Shown here piece after piece: positions 6,095 through 6,216 of a DNA stretch of 6,216 nucleotides. Position 1 is the stretch's first letter. Every line of letters begins with the position of its first letter. Under the pieces are notes generated by a model that was not told the DNA's origin, ran no database searches, and saw only the letters and a list, made by a program, of their open reading frames with translations. The stretch is from Candidatus Heimdallarchaeota archaeon (lineage in GTDB: Archaea > Asgardarchaeota > Heimdallarchaeia > Hodarchaeales > S146-22). The stretch lies in NCBI GenBank assembly GCA_015520535.1, contig WAPZ01000436.1, positions 1 to 6,216 on the forward strand. Direction: 5' to 3'. The position numbers and the translations under genes were made by a program.

Positions 6095-6216
6095 GTCGGT
6101 CAAGATATATACTAATGCTTCTTTTCTCCATTTACGCACTACTCAAGAATCACTCATCATGATAATGCTTCGCCACTAACCTCAAATATATCAACCATCA
6201 TCCATCACCTATCAAA
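6095..6216. other. Right-edge intergenic stretch without a supported gene
   Basis: No frame on either strand stays open for a meaningful length. TATA-like stretches occur at 6104-6111 (GATATATA) and 6185-6191 (AATATAT) and could belong to a plus-strand gene beyond the window. The 9-mer TAATGCTTC appears at 6113-6121 and 6163-6171, 50 bp apart, and its AATGCTT core also at 6067-6073. The final 40 bases are very poor in G. On the minus strand AGGTGA near 6204-6209 precedes an ATG, but the frame ends after 14 codons. Confidence 0.4.

Noticed and set aside
6095..6216. C/D box small RNA on the minus strand (ATGATGA-like C boxes near 6153-6163 and 6196-6207)
   Set aside because: No CTGA D box is found at a suitable distance, so the C-box-like strings look like chance in an ATG/GAT-rich tract.

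Overview
This AT-rich window carries six protein-coding genes and no RNA genes, insertion sequences or CRISPR arrays. The translation signals look archaeal: GGTGA, GTGA and GGAG motifs sit 5-8 nt before starts. A TATA element lies about 50 nt before one start, and plain oligo-T tracts follow genes. The phosphatase has the archaeal IMPase/FBPase 'D-[IV]-RG-[RK]-L' style C-terminal motif. A bacterial-looking RNase D with two HRDC-like domains, together with a lipid-linked phosphatase-fold protein resembling eukaryotic Cwh43/PGAP2IP, makes an Asgard (for example Heimdall-type) archaeon my best guess. That placement is inference, not something the sequence proves.

Layout. (1) 1-938 (+) is the 3' part of a multi-spanning membrane protein, open at the left edge. 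It overlaps by 4 bp (ATGA) with (2) 935-1741 (+), a membrane-anchored endonuclease/exonuclease/phosphatase (EEP) domain protein. The pair looks like a split form of the Cwh43 architecture (membrane region plus EEP domain). A stem-loop and T-tract follow. (3) 1869-3185 (+) is an RsmB/NSUN-type RNA m5C methyltransferase with a NusB-like N-terminal domain. Its annotated ATG probably cuts into that domain, because the frame stays open and protein-like for 17 more codons, back to a purine-rich Shine-Dalgarno-like tract. (4) 4499-3159 (-) is an RNase D-like DEDDy exonuclease, overlapping the methyltransferase tail-to-tail by 27 bp. (5) 5427-4537 (-) is an inositol monophosphatase/fructose-1,6-bisphosphatase, probably the first gene of a two-gene minus-strand operon with RNase D. 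(6) 5548-6063 (+), divergent from the phosphatase across a 120-bp promoter region, is an unrecognised 171-residue protein with a compact four-cysteine cluster. The last 153 bp hold a T-run terminator, short repeats and TATA-like stretches, but no gene I can support.

Two themes are visible: RNA maturation (m5C methyltransferase, RNase D) and inositol or lipid-phosphate chemistry (IMPase, Cwh43-like pair). The link between them is only physical proximity. The best leads are the split Cwh43-like system, the methyltransferase start anomaly and the Cys-cluster protein, whose motif recalls the Fe-S motif of RNA polymerase III subunit RPC34/RPC6.
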